A stretch of 37,892 bases of DNA, from assembly GCF_019734195.1 (NCBI RefSeq), contig NZ_JAASHM010000030.1, positions 1 through 37,892 of the forward strand. Reading direction: 5' to 3'. Source of the DNA: Clostridium sp. K13 (GTDB lineage Bacteria > Bacillota > Clostridia > Clostridiales > Clostridiaceae). The notes under the pieces were generated by a model that saw only the letters and a program-made list of their open reading frames with translations, did no database searches and had not been told where the DNA came from. Positions within the stretch are counted from its first letter, which is position 1. Every line of letters starts with the position of its first letter. Positions 1 to 8,433 of the stretch are shown here, piece by piece. The position numbers and the translations under genes are program-made.

Positions 1-89
1 TTTTTTTATGTAGTAAAATAGTAACATACAAATCGGAAATAACAAGAAGTTGAAAGGGTTATTACTTATTAAAATTTAAAAATGTCCAC

Positions 90-118
90 TTTCAATGGGT
101 TGGGGTAAACTATATAAT
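90..118 (+). promoter_or_regulatory. Candidate promoter of the 138 gene
   Basis: TATAAT at 113-118 lies 17 nt after TTTCAA at 90-95, about 20 nt upstream of the first gene. The -10 is perfect and the -35 is weak. The block TTTCAATGGGT (90-100) recurs at 1523-1533 ahead of the packaging genes, so a phage activator may bind there. That last point is inference from two copies only. Confidence 0.45.
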
Positions 119-137
119 TTTTTAGGAGGGAATAGGA

Positions 138-491
138 ATGAATAAGGAATTAGTGAAGCAATTATATGCAAATGGATTAAATGCAAGAGAAATAGCTGAA
201 GAATTAAAGGTTAATAAATCAGCAGTAAATAAATGTATTCAAAGAAATTTCAAAGATTTAAAGCCTATTCACTTAGAAAATAGAAAACATCTTAAGTTTT
301 ATGAAAATGAAGTAAGAAAAATAACTAAATATGAAAGTAAGCAGTATATGAGTGATAAAACTTTTATATTAAAGAACAGATCATTATATGAAACTAAAGA
401 AAATGGAGATATAGTTTTAAAAAAGGATATAGATTATAAAATTCCTTGGGACGTGCCAAGAAGATTAAATAATGAATTAAAGAGTTGTTAG
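138..491 (+). CDS. HTH DNA-binding protein, possible late-gene regulator
   Basis: A 117-residue protein. Residues 1-37 form a resolvase/Hin-type helix-turn-helix (LYANGLNAREIAEELKVNKS, then AVNKCIQR). The rest is lysine-rich with no recognised domain. It is preceded by TAGGAGGG and a good -10 box. It sits upstream of a recombinase and of the packaging operon, where Firmicutes siphoviruses often place their late transcription regulator. That role is inferred from position. The DNA-binding fold is reasonably clear; the target is unknown. Confidence 0.6.
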   Translation: MNKELVKQLYANGLNAREIAEELKVNKSAVNKCIQRNFKDLKPIHLENRKHLKFYENEVRKITKYESKQYMSDKTFILKNRSLYETKENGDIVLKKDIDYKIPWDVPRRLNNELKSC

Positions 492-534
492 AAATAGCAG
501 CTCTTTTATTATATTTAAAATAGGGGGAAGTATT

Positions 535-702
535 ATGAGTATTGGAAGAGTTTTAAAAGAAAATCAACCAGATAATTATAAAAAATTAAATAAAATAAGA
601 AATGATAATAGAGAAAATTTATCAGAAAAAGATATTAAGGATTTAATGCATCACTCATCATATCGACGTGGATCACGAGGGGCAATTAAGCAGGTGAGGT
701 AA
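535..702 (+). CDS. Small basic protein of unknown function
   Basis: A 55-residue ORF starting MSIGRVLKENQPDNYKK and ending in a basic tail (SSYRRGSRGAIKQVR). GGGGGA stands about 7 nt before the ATG. The stop TAA shares one base with the ATG of the recombinase gene (TAATG), which implies translational coupling. No domain is recognised. It could assist the recombinase, but only the coupling suggests this. Confidence 0.55.
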   Translation: MSIGRVLKENQPDNYKKLNKIRNDNRENLSEKDIKDLMHHSSYRRGSRGAIKQVR

Positions 703-1355
703 TGATAGAAGTAAAAATAAGAGAATGGGAAAAAGGCTCGGCAAATCCTATTCCAGATAATAAGTATGAAAGATATAAAGAAAAATTAGTTGAATTAAGC
801 AAGGAATATCCAGAGAGAAACTTAATGTTATTTTTACTTGCTAGAGCAACAGGATATAGAATGCAAGACATAATATCTTTAACAGTTGGAGAAATAAAAG
901 ATGCATTAGATAAAGGTTACTTTGAGATTCAGGAGCAAAAACAATATAAACAATGGCAAAGTGAAGTTACTAAAAATCCTAATAGAAGAAAACCTAAAAA
1001 AAGAATTGCAGAAATTGGACCAGCGCTAGAAAAACACTTAAAACAATATCTTAAGGGAAAGAAAAGGTCGGAGTTTGCATTTCCTTCAAGAAAAGGTAAA
1101 GGGAATGAAGCTTTAACACAAAAATCTTTTAGTGATAAGTTAAAAGAAGTTGGAGAAGCTATTGGATTAGAGCATATAACAGGACATAGTCCAAGAAAAA
1201 CATATGCTACTAAAATTTATACTGAAACTAATGGGAATTTAGAAGCAGTAAGAATAGCTCTTGGACATAAGAGTATAGAAGAAACTAAAAGATATTTAGG
1301 GTTAAAGGAACAAATGGCAAAAGATGCTGCAAGAATAGCTGATACAGGAATATAA
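702..1355 (+). CDS. Short tyrosine recombinase (catalytic domain only)
   Basis: A 217-residue tyrosine recombinase. The catalytic residues appear in order: Arg in ATGYRMQDI near residue 53, a Lys in the basic hairpin near 100, HSPRKTYAT (HxxR) near 162-170, LGHKSIEETKRY with the second His and the Tyr nucleophile near 187-199. The usual N-terminal SAM-like core-binding domain (about 100 residues) is missing, so it is shorter than classical integrases. Similar short recombinases occur upstream of packaging genes in clostridial phages. Its role could be dimer resolution or late recombination; it is probably not the lysogenic integrase. Confidence 0.8.
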   Translation: MIEVKIREWEKGSANPIPDNKYERYKEKLVELSKEYPERNLMLFLLARATGYRMQDIISLTVGEIKDALDKGYFEIQEQKQYKQWQSEVTKNPNRRKPKKRIAEIGPALEKHLKQYLKGKKRSEFAFPSRKGKGNEALTQKSFSDKLKEVGEAIGLEHITGHSPRKTYATKIYTETNGNLEAVRIALGHKSIEETKRYLGLKEQMAKDAARIADTGI

Positions 1356-1632
1356 GATTAAATTACTGTTTAGAAGTTAAATCAGTAAAAAAAGAAATGG
1401 TACTTATTTGAGTGATAAATAAAAAAATATTACTAATATATGTGCTTTAAAAATGGTATAAGTAATCGTCACCTATATTACTGATTCAATGAAAAAATAG
1501 AAAAGTAGTTTAAAGTTAGTATTTTCAATGGGTCCAAGCTATTTTAAGTTTAAATTTCAAAAGTGAATTTTTGAAGCTTAAAAAAATAAAAAGCCATGAA
1601 AAATAAAATGGCCACAAAAAAGAGGTGAAAAA
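1356..1632. other. 277-nt gap before the packaging genes
   Basis: No ORF with a start and RBS was found. It contains a second TTTCAATGGGT block (1523-1533), an imperfect palindrome around 1554-1578 (TTTCAAAA paired with TTTTTGAA), and a small GCCAT/ATGGC hairpin at about 1592-1612 with an A-rich loop. It is a reasonable place for the late promoter or a packaging-related site, but nothing decides this. Confidence 0.4.
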
Positions 1633-2109
1633 GTGGGAAGAAAGTCAGTTGATGAAATAATTGAAAGTAACCTAACGCAAGTAATATCAATGCTTAAGGA
1701 CGGTTGCAAGGATAAAGAAATTATAGAGTTTTTATGTATATCAAGAAGTGCATGGAAGGCCAAAAAAAATAGTAATTCAAAACTTAAACAAGCAATAGAT
1801 GAAGTTAAGGAAGCTAGAAATGAGCAAGTAGAAGATTCTTTATTTAAATGTTGTACTGGATATTATTATAGTGAAGAAGTTCCAACAAAAGTAAAGAATG
1901 AGGTTGTTGCTGAGGATGGAACTGTTCTTGTTAAAGAAGATGTAAAGATATCTAAGGTTAAGAAATATAAACATCCAGATGTTAATGCTCAAAAGTATTG
2001 GCTGAATAATAGAAAGAAAGCATCTTGGAAAGATGATCCTAACAAAGTAGAGAATGATAAGAAAGCATTGAAGCTTAAAGAGAAAGAAATAAATAATAAA
2101 GGTTGGTAG
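1633..2109 (+). CDS. HTH protein, terminase-small-subunit-like
   Basis: A 158-residue protein with a GTG start, chosen because AGAGGTG lies 5 nt upstream. The N-terminus (about residues 5-60) is a helix-turn-helix of the kind seen in small terminases (MLKDGCKDKEIIEFLCIS, then RSAWKAKK). The C-terminal KYKHPDVNAQKYWLNNRKKASWKD resembles the tail of several phage terminase small subunits. Because a P27-type small terminase follows at 2595, this may be an additional packaging or DNA-recognition factor instead of the main one. It overlaps the HNH gene region, consistent with one operon. Confidence 0.55.
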   Translation: MGRKSVDEIIESNLTQVISMLKDGCKDKEIIEFLCISRSAWKAKKNSNSKLKQAIDEVKEARNEQVEDSLFKCCTGYYYSEEVPTKVKNEVVAEDGTVLVKEDVKISKVKKYKHPDVNAQKYWLNNRKKASWKDDPNKVENDKKALKLKEKEINNKGW

Positions 2110-2111
2110 CT

Positions 2112-2489
2112 ATGGCATTAAATAAGCTATGTTCTAGATGTCAATGTATTATCCCATATACAGAAAAGATATGTGATAAATGCAAGGAGATAGTAGGAAC
2201 TCATAGAAGCGTGAGAGATAAGTTATATTATAAATCAAGAAAAGATAAGGAATATCAAGCTGTATATAACAGTCCACGTTGGAAGAAATTAAGAGCAAGG
2301 ATTGTAGCTAGAGCCAATGGATTATGTGAGGTGTGCATTGGAACTGGCAAGATAAGTTACTATGATGATGTACATCATAAGATACCTATTAAAGAAGACA
2401 TAAGTAAAGCCTATGATGAAGATAACCTTATATGCCTATGCAGAAGTTGTCATATAGAAGCACATAAACAGCTTGGTAAGGGGAACTGA
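2112..2489 (+). CDS. HNH endonuclease of the packaging module
   Basis: A protein of about 125 residues. It has an N-terminal CSRC/CDKC zinc pair, then the segment YNSPRWKKLRARI typical of phage HNH enzymes, then CEVC, DDVHHKIPI (catalytic His pair), DNLICLCRSCH and IEAHK. The order fits the HNH fold with structural Cys pairs. ATG at 2112 is preferred; TTG at 2103 in the same frame overlaps the upstream stop codon. In HK97-like cos phages an HNH protein next to the terminase is needed for cos cleavage (established for this family), and the neighbourhood here is the same. Confidence 0.85.
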   Translation: MALNKLCSRCQCIIPYTEKICDKCKEIVGTHRSVRDKLYYKSRKDKEYQAVYNSPRWKKLRARIVARANGLCEVCIGTGKISYYDDVHHKIPIKEDISKAYDEDNLICLCRSCHIEAHKQLGKGN

Positions 2490-2594
2490 TAGGGGAGGGG
2501 CTATCTAAAAAGTTTCAGGTAAATCCAGAAACGTCGCCTTCCAAGTTCCTCGTAGAAGAAATTCCCCAAATGAATTTTGAAAGGAGAAAAAAAT
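2490..2594 (+). other. Candidate cos region
   Basis: This non-coding stretch between the HNH gene and terS is distinctly richer in G and C than its surroundings: GGGGAGGGGC at 2491-2500, then GTTTCAGG, then ACGTCGCCTTCC near 2531-2542, and CCCC at 2564-2567. In HNH-plus-P27 phages the cohesive end commonly lies here. The exact cut cannot be read from the sequence. Confidence 0.45.
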
Positions 2595-3053
2595 TTGGCA
2601 GGCAGAAAAAAAGAACCGATTGAATTAATTCAAGCAAAAGGCAAAAAACATTTAACAAAAGAAGAAATAAAAAATAGAATGTTAACTCAAATAGTAGCAC
2701 CATCAGATAATATAATTCCTCCGGATGGAATGAAAGAGGAATTAAAAGAAACATTTATTGAATATGCAGCATCACTTAAAGAACTTGGTATAATTAGCAA
2801 CTTAGATGTTGGAGCATTAGAAAGGTATGTAGTTGCAGAATATGAGTATAGAGATTATACAACTCAACTATTAGCTATGGAAAAGGTTAATGCTAAATAT
2901 ATTGCAATTAAAAAGCTTCAATCAGAAGCATTTAAAGAAGCTAGAGCAGCTGCATCTGATTTAGGATTAACAATTGCTTCAAGATGCAAGCTAGTTGCAC
3001 CAAAAGCTAAAGAAGAAAAGCCTAAAAATAAATTTGAGAGATTTGCAAAATAG
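2595..3053 (+). CDS. terS: Terminase small subunit, P27 family
   Basis: About 152 residues starting MAGRKKEPIELIQAKGKKHL, the typical P27-family opening. The helical segment ALERYVVAEYEYRDY and the end (SDLGLTIASRCKLVAP, then KNKFERF) also fit. The TTG at 2595 is chosen because AAAGGAG (2580-2586) lies 8 nt before it; an in-frame TTG at 2577 would precede the ribosome site. The protein binds the packaging site and delivers DNA to the large subunit, whose gene begins 2 nt after this stop codon. Confidence 0.85.
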   Translation: MAGRKKEPIELIQAKGKKHLTKEEIKNRMLTQIVAPSDNIIPPDGMKEELKETFIEYAASLKELGIISNLDVGALERYVVAEYEYRDYTTQLLAMEKVNAKYIAIKKLQSEAFKEARAAASDLGLTIASRCKLVAPKAKEEKPKNKFERFAK

Positions 3054-3055
3054 AT

Positions 3056-4780
3056 ATGAATGCAGTAGATAGAGTTACACAGTACTGTTATGATGTTCTG
3101 AATGGTGAAATAATTGCTGGCGAGTTAGTAAAATTAGCATGTAAAAGGCATTTAGAGGATTTAGAAAGAAGTAAAATAGCAGTATTCAAATATGAATTTG
3201 ATATAGAAAAATCTTTAGATATTATTAATTTTGCAGAAACACTTATAATTGCAGAAGGTGAAGAGCAGAAGCAAGTAGAATTATATCCATTTCAAGCATT
3301 TATTTTAGGATCATTAAATGGATGGGTTACTAAAGGTACTGGATATAGAAGATATAGAACTTCATATATTCAAATTGGTAGACAGAATGGGAAATCATTT
3401 TTAAATGGTATTCTTGCAGCATACTATGGAAACTTTGACAACTATAAGTATGGGCAAATTTATTGCGTTGCTACTAAAAAGGACCAGGCAAAGATTGTAT
3501 TTAATGAAGTAGTTAAATTTATAAATGCTGATAGTGAACTTGGAGAATATTTTAAGGTTAAAGATTATGAAAGTTCTATTGAATGCCTATTAACAAACTC
3601 AACTATAAAAGCTTTAAGTAAAGATACAAAAAGTATTGATGGATTTAGACCATTACTAGGGATTGTTGATGAATATCATGCACATCCTACTAATCAGATG
3701 TATAAACTTCTTGAAGGTGGAATTAAAAAAATGAAGCAGGCGTTAATAAGCATAATAACTACTGCTGGATTTGAATTAAATAGTCCTTGTTTTAAACAGT
3801 ATGAATATTGTAAAGGAATATTAAAGAAAGCATTCACCAATGAAACACAGTTTGTATTTATATCACAAATGGATGAAGATGATGATATATGGAATCCTGA
3901 TAATTGGATAAAAGCTAATCCAACGCTTCAATATGATCCTATAGCACTTGAAAATATGATACCTATCTCTAACCAGGTTAGAGAAATGGGAGGAGAAGAT
4001 TTAAGAGACTTTTTAACTAAACAGTTAAATATATGGGTTCAATTTGCAGACGACCAATACATTTTATTAGATGATTGGTTAAAAGGAGCATGTGATTTAA
4101 CTTTAGAAGATTTTAGAGGTAAGGAATGTAATGTAGGATTAGATTTATCATCTGGTGGAGATTTAACATCTTATGCACTTGAATTTAAATTTTATTTAGA
4201 TGGTGTATTAAAGTATTTCTTACATTCACATAGTTTTATTCCTAAAAATAGAGTTGTAGAACATATAAAATCAGATAAGGCACCATATGATATGTGGATT
4301 AAGAAAGGTTTATTAACAGTAACAGAGACTAATGATGGAATAAAGACAGATTATAAGTATATTCTTAAAAGTTTAGTTGAATTAAGAGAAAAATATAATT
4401 TGAAATATAATCAGATAGGATATGATCCACACAATGCAGATACATTTTTAACAGATTTACAGGAAATTTGTCCTAATTGTATTGAAATTTATCAAACTCA
4501 TAAGTATTTAAATGATGCAACAGAAGACTTTAGGTTAGAAGTTAAGTCAGGTAACATGTTATATAATAGGGAAAATGAACTTTTAACATGGTCAATAGTA
4601 AATGCGAAAACAGTATCTAATGGCTATGGAGAGATAAAAATTGATAAAGATAAAAGACAAAAGAGAATAGATCCAGTAGATAGTGCTATAGATGCTCATA
4701 AGTTAACATTTAAAAATATTATTCCAGCTGATATTAATAGAAGTGTTGAAAAATATTTAGAAATGTTTAAAGATATTTAA
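3056..4780 (+). CDS. terL: Terminase large subunit
   Basis: A 574-residue packaging ATPase/nuclease. Walker A is GRQNGKS at residues 108-114, Walker B is LGIVDEYH with D205/E206, and the coupling motif SIITTAG lies near 232-238. The RNase H-like nuclease half begins with VGLDLSSGGD (catalytic Asp about 363) and ends with DPVDSAIDAHKL near 545. Length matches Terminase_1/P27-partner proteins (about 550-600). It follows terS immediately and precedes the portal gene, the standard order. Confidence 0.95.
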   Translation: MNAVDRVTQYCYDVLNGEIIAGELVKLACKRHLEDLERSKIAVFKYEFDIEKSLDIINFAETLIIAEGEEQKQVELYPFQAFILGSLNGWVTKGTGYRRYRTSYIQIGRQNGKSFLNGILAAYYGNFDNYKYGQIYCVATKKDQAKIVFNEVVKFINADSELGEYFKVKDYESSIECLLTNSTIKALSKDTKSIDGFRPLLGIVDEYHAHPTNQMYKLLEGGIKKMKQALISIITTAGFELNSPCFKQYEYCKGILKKAFTNETQFVFISQMDEDDDIWNPDNWIKANPTLQYDPIALENMIPISNQVREMGGEDLRDFLTKQLNIWVQFADDQYILLDDWLKGACDLTLEDFRGKECNVGLDLSSGGDLTSYALEFKFYLDGVLKYFLHSHSFIPKNRVVEHIKSDKAPYDMWIKKGLLTVTETNDGIKTDYKYILKSLVELREKYNLKYNQIGYDPHNADTFLTDLQEICPNCIEIYQTHKYLNDATEDFRLEVKSGNMLYNRENELLTWSIVNAKTVSNGYGEIKIDKDKRQKRIDPVDSAIDAHKLTFKNIIPADINRSVEKYLEMFKDI

Positions 4781-4799
4781 CTGGAAAGGAGGTGAGAGA

Positions 4800-6053
4800 G
4801 TGAAATGGTTAAATGCAATTAAAAATTTCATAATTCCTCAAAGACCAACAGTAGGTTTAGAGGATAGAGAGTTATTGGATTGGCTTGGAATAAGTAACAC
4901 ACCTAGAAAGTTAATATCGGAAGTAACATACTTTACATGTTTAAAGATGTTAAGTGAAACTTTAGGTAAAATGCCTATAAAGTTTTATCAAGATACTCCA
5001 AAGGGAATAGTTAAAGCAAAACATAATAAAGGTTATGAGTTGCTTAAATTAAGACCAAATTCATATACTACACCATCTATATTTTGGGCAACAGTAGAAA
5101 ATAATCGTAATCATTATGGTAATGCATATGTATGGATAAGAAGAGAGTTCAAAAGACAAAAATATGGGGGAGAATATGAAATAAAGGATTTATGGATAAT
5201 GCCATCACAAGATGTACAAGTTATTTACGATAATAAAGGTATATTCGGTAATGATGGAGCAATATATTATGTTTATTCAGATAGAAATACTGGTGAAATA
5301 TATGTATATCCAGAAAGTGATGTAATGCACTTTAAAACTTCTATGACTTTTGATGGTATTATAGGAAGACCAGTAAGAGAAATATTAAAAACTACTGTAG
5401 AAGGTGGATTAGAAAGTCAAAACTTCATGAATAATCTATATAAAACTGGATTAACTGCAAGAATGGCACTTCAATATAGTGGTGATTTAGATAGCACATT
5501 AGAACAGAAACTAATTGAAAAATTTGAAAAATATGCAAATGGGGCTAATAATGCAGGGAAGATAGTACCAGTTCCTATAGGTATGCAGCTAGTACCATTA
5601 AATATCAAACTTACTGATAGTCAATTCTTTGAGCTTAAGAAGTTTACAGCATTACAAATAGCAGGAGCATTTGGGATTAAGCCTAATCAAATAAATAATT
5701 ATGAAAAAAGTTCTTATTCAAATAGTGAGATGCAACAACTATCTTTCTATGTGGATACAGAGCTTTTTATTATTAAGCAATATGAAGAGGAAATTAATTT
5801 TAAGATGTTATCTAAAGATGAAATATCAAAAGGTTATTATTATAAGTTTAATGAGAAAGTAATCTTAAGAACAGATAGTAAAACACAGGCAGAAATAATG
5901 AGTAAATATGTTAATAACGGTATTTATACACCTAATGAAGCTAGAGGTCATTTAGATATGCATAAGATTGATGGAGCAGATAAGCTTATAGTTAATGGTA
6001 ACTATATACCTATTGATATTGTAGGAAAACAGTACTTGAAAGGAGGTGATTAA
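4800..6053 (+). CDS. Portal protein, HK97 family
   Basis: A 417-residue protein with a GTG start directly behind AAAGGAGGTGAG. The N-terminal region (SEVTYFTCLKMLSETLGKMPIKFY), the NHYGNAYVWI strand near residue 105 and the IAGAFGIKPNQI segment near 285 are typical of HK97-type portals. It forms the dodecameric ring for DNA entry and exit at the capsid vertex. Its stop lies directly before the protease ATG, and the protease RBS (AAGGAGG) is inside its last codons. Confidence 0.93.
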   Translation: MKWLNAIKNFIIPQRPTVGLEDRELLDWLGISNTPRKLISEVTYFTCLKMLSETLGKMPIKFYQDTPKGIVKAKHNKGYELLKLRPNSYTTPSIFWATVENNRNHYGNAYVWIRREFKRQKYGGEYEIKDLWIMPSQDVQVIYDNKGIFGNDGAIYYVYSDRNTGEIYVYPESDVMHFKTSMTFDGIIGRPVREILKTTVEGGLESQNFMNNLYKTGLTARMALQYSGDLDSTLEQKLIEKFEKYANGANNAGKIVPVPIGMQLVPLNIKLTDSQFFELKKFTALQIAGAFGIKPNQINNYEKSSYSNSEMQQLSFYVDTELFIIKQYEEEINFKMLSKDEISKGYYYKFNEKVILRTDSKTQAEIMSKYVNNGIYTPNEARGHLDMHKIDGADKLIVNGNYIPIDIVGKQYLKGGD

Positions 6054-6776
6054 ATGAGTAAAAAATACTGGGAGTTTAAAAATAAAACTGCAACAGAAGC
6101 AGATTTATTTTTGTATATTGAAATTGCTAGTTGGGGTGGAGGATATGCAGCACATTCAGCACAAAGCTTTAAACAGGAATTAGATAATCTAGGGGATTTA
6201 GATACTCTTAATATTTATATAAATAGTCCTGGTGGAGATGTATTTGAAGGTAATACCATAATGAATATGCTAAAACGCAAGAAATGTACTAAAAATGTAT
6301 ATGTAGATGGTTTGGCAGCTAGTATTGCAAGTGTTATAGCAATGGCTGGAGATAAAATAATAATGCCAAACAATGCTATGATGATGATTCATAATGCATG
6401 GACATATGCGGCTGGTAACTCACAGGAGTTAAGAAAATTAGCTGATGATTTAGATAAAGTTAATGCATCAATAAGGCAGACTTATTTAGATAAAGCTGGA
6501 GATAAACTTGATGAAGAAACTTTAACAACTCTTATGGATAATGAAACGTGGTTGACAGCACAAGAGTGTTATGACTATGGATTATGTGATCAAGTAGGAG
6601 AAGATAAGAGTGTTGCAGCTAAATTTGATCTTAATACATTAAGTAATTATAGAAATACGCCAGTAAATTATGTATTAAGACAGGCAAAAGCAAATGAAAC
6701 TGCAGAAAATAAAGAGCCAAGAGTTAATATTGAAGATGAAAAGAGAGCTATATTAGAAGATTTAGAGTTAATCTAA
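6054..6776 (+). CDS. ClpP-type prohead maturation protease
   Basis: A 240-residue S14-family protease. The motif GLAASIASVIAMAGD carries the likely catalytic Ser (about residue 90), MMMIHNAW carries the His (about 113), and INSPGGDVFEG near 57-66 is the ClpP substrate-binding loop. The C-terminus is a charged extension. It is expected to cleave the N-terminal region of the capsid protein during assembly. Position between portal and capsid is diagnostic. Confidence 0.92.
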   Translation: MSKKYWEFKNKTATEADLFLYIEIASWGGGYAAHSAQSFKQELDNLGDLDTLNIYINSPGGDVFEGNTIMNMLKRKKCTKNVYVDGLAASIASVIAMAGDKIIMPNNAMMMIHNAWTYAAGNSQELRKLADDLDKVNASIRQTYLDKAGDKLDEETLTTLMDNETWLTAQECYDYGLCDQVGEDKSVAAKFDLNTLSNYRNTPVNYVLRQAKANETAENKEPRVNIEDEKRAILEDLELI

Positions 6777-6787
6777 GTCTTTTTTTA
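6757..6787 (+). terminator. Terminator-like hairpin before the capsid gene
   Basis: GATTTAGA (6759-6766) pairs with TCTAAGTC (6772-6779) over a 5-nt loop with one G-U pair. Flanking AA/TT extends the stem, and seven T residues follow (6780-6786). It overlaps the protease stop codon. As the capsid gene follows in the same operon, it probably acts as a partial terminator. Confidence 0.55.
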
Positions 6788-6823
6788 TTGAAAGAATTTA
6801 ATTATGAAAGGTGGACATTAATA

Positions 6824-7954
6824 ATGCCAAAAGAATTAAGAGAATTATTAGATAAAATTAATGCTAAGAAAGCAGAGGTTAAAAATTTTGTTGCAGAAAA
6901 CAAAATTGAAGAAGCAAAATCTTCAAAGGAAGAATTAAAGAACTTACAAGATAAGTTTGATGTGCTTTATGATTTGTATGAAGAACAAAAAGAAAATAAT
7001 GAAGAAGGTATAAAGGATAAAGCAAAAGAGAAGACAAAGGAAAACTCAGTTAAAGAATTTGCTAATGCTGCAAGAAATGGATTCAGAGTTTCTAATAAAA
7101 TGTCAGTAGGTTCTAAGCTAGATGGAGGGTACACAGTACCAGAAGATATTTTAACTTCTATAAATACTTATAGAGAATCTAAAAAGTCTTTAAAAGATCT
7201 AGTAACAGTTGAAAAAGTAACAACTAATAAAGGATCAAGAACTTTCAAAAAGAGAGCTCAACAAACTGGATTTGCAAAAGTTGGAGAAGGTGGGAAGATA
7301 CAAAAGAATGCTACCCCACAATTTGAAAGATTAGACTATGAAATAGATAAATATGCAGGATATTTCCCAGTTACAAATGAATTATTAGAGGATTCAGATG
7401 AAAATATTGTTAATACATTAGTACAGTGGATTGGTGATGAATCAAGAGTAACGGCTAATAAATTAATATTAGAAGTTATAAAAACTAAAGGAGAAACACA
7501 ATTAGCTGGATTAGATGATATCAAGAAAGCTTTAAATGTTACATTAGGTTCTGCATTTAAATCTACAAGTAAGGTAATTACAAATGATGATGGATTACAT
7601 TACTTAGATACACTTAAAGATGCAGATAGTAAATATATATTACAACCAGATCCAGTTACTCCAATGGAAATGTGGTTATGTGCAGGAGCAACTAAAGTTC
7701 CAGTTGAAGTAATACCTAATGCTGATATGCCAACATCTGAAAATAAGATTCCTATGATTATTGGAGATCTAAAAGAAGGTATTGTATTCTGGGATAGACA
7801 ATTAATGAATATTAAAATGTCTGATATAGCTTCAATTGGAGATTTAAATGCATTTGAAGAAGATTTAACTTTATTCAGAACAATAGAAAGAGAAGATGTT
7901 ACAAAGAAGGACGATAAAGCATTCGTTAATGGGTACATAGATGTTACACCCTAA
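6824..7954 (+). CDS. Major capsid protein, HK97 fold
   Basis: 376 residues from the ATG at 6824, chosen because GAAAGGTGG (6806-6814) lies 9 nt upstream. A TTG at 6788 would place the RBS inside the gene. Residues 1-90 are charged and coiled-coil-like (the scaffolding delta domain removed by the protease). From about 100 comes the mature part: GSKLDGGYTVPEDI, LVTVEKVTTNKGSRTF, YFPVTNELLEDS, MWLCAGATKVPVEVIP and KEGIVFWDRQLM, all typical of HK97-type capsids. Confidence 0.93.
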   Translation: MPKELRELLDKINAKKAEVKNFVAENKIEEAKSSKEELKNLQDKFDVLYDLYEEQKENNEEGIKDKAKEKTKENSVKEFANAARNGFRVSNKMSVGSKLDGGYTVPEDILTSINTYRESKKSLKDLVTVEKVTTNKGSRTFKKRAQQTGFAKVGEGGKIQKNATPQFERLDYEIDKYAGYFPVTNELLEDSDENIVNTLVQWIGDESRVTANKLILEVIKTKGETQLAGLDDIKKALNVTLGSAFKSTSKVITNDDGLHYLDTLKDADSKYILQPDPVTPMEMWLCAGATKVPVEVIPNADMPTSENKIPMIIGDLKEGIVFWDRQLMNIKMSDIASIGDLNAFEEDLTLFRTIEREDVTKKDDKAFVNGYIDVTP

Positions 7955-7956
7955 GG

Positions 7957-7981
7957 AATCTCCATTAAAAATGGAGATTTC
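7957..7981 (+). promoter_or_regulatory. Post-capsid hairpin covering the next start codon
   Basis: AATCTCCAT (7958-7966) and ATGGAGATT (7971-7979) form a perfect 9-bp stem with a 4-nt loop just after the capsid stop codon. No T-tract follows, so it looks more like an mRNA stabiliser. The 3' arm contains the ATG of the next small gene, so the stem would also hide that start. Confidence 0.6.
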
Positions 7982-8120
7982 CAAAAACAATCTATCACAA
8001 AACTATGAAGATATGACAGTTGTGGAATTAAGGGCATTAGCTGCAGATAAAGATATAAACATAACATCTAATATGAAAAAATCTGAAATTATAGAAATTA
8101 TCATGGAGAGTGAGGTATAA
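7971..8120 (+). CDS. Small Rho-N/SAP-like protein
   Basis: A 49-residue ORF. MTVVELRALAADKDINITSN followed by MKKSEIIEIIM matches the helix-extended-helix pattern of the Rho termination factor N-terminal or SAP-type domain. Such small proteins often follow the capsid gene in Firmicutes siphoviruses, sometimes as a fusion with the connector. AAGGA lies upstream of ATG 7971; an internal ATG at 8013 would give only the domain. The stop codon sits in the loop of the terminator hairpin that follows. Confidence 0.65.
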   Translation: MEISKNNLSQNYEDMTVVELRALAADKDINITSNMKKSEIIEIIMESEV

Positions 8121-8133
8121 CCTCACTCTTTTT
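8107..8133 (+). terminator. Intrinsic terminator within the head operon
   Basis: A perfect 9-bp stem, AGAGTGAGG (8107-8115) with CCTCACTCT (8121-8129), 5-nt loop TATAA, followed by five T residues. It lies between the capsid unit and the head-tail connector genes, so it may lower transcription of the connectors relative to the capsid. Confidence 0.75.
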
Positions 8134-8148
8134 AAGTAGGTGATTAGT

Positions 8149-8433
8149 ATGGCAATAATGGATCTTGATGATGCTAAGGGATTTTTAAAAGTTGATTATA
8201 ATGATGAAGATTTAACTATTGAAAGTTTAATTATAGCTTCTGAAATGTATTTAAAAAATGCAACTGGTAAAGAGTTTACAAGTAAAAACCAATTAGCAGT
8301 TTTATATTGTAAGGTATTAATTAATGAGTGGTATAACAATCGTGAATTAATGGATAAGAAAAGTGTATCAGATAAAACAAGATTTATCTTACAAAGCATA
8401 TTATTACAACTTCAATATTGTGAGGTGAGTTAA
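8149..8433 (+). CDS. Head-tail connector, HK97 gp6-like
   Basis: 94 residues. The opening MAIMDLDDAKGFLKVDYNDE, then DLTIESLIIASEMYLKNATG is characteristic of the gp6-like/Phage_connect family of all-helical connector subunits. ATG 8149 is preferred because AGGTG (8138-8142) lies 6 nt before it; the GTG at 8140 is part of that RBS. It should form the ring beneath the portal. The stop TAA is immediately followed by the next gene's unusual start. Confidence 0.85.
   Translation: MAIMDLDDAKGFLKVDYNDEDLTIESLIIASEMYLKNATGKEFTSKNQLAVLYCKVLINEWYNNRELMDKKSVSDKTRFILQSILLQLQYCEVS

Noticed and set aside
702..1355. Pseudogene of a larger integrase
   Set aside because: All catalytic residues are present, the start is coupled to an upstream ORF, and short recombinases of this size are known in clostridial phages.
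7600..7938. Minus-strand frame inside the capsid gene
   Set aside because: Antisense of a conserved capsid sequence, no RBS and no neighbours on that strand.
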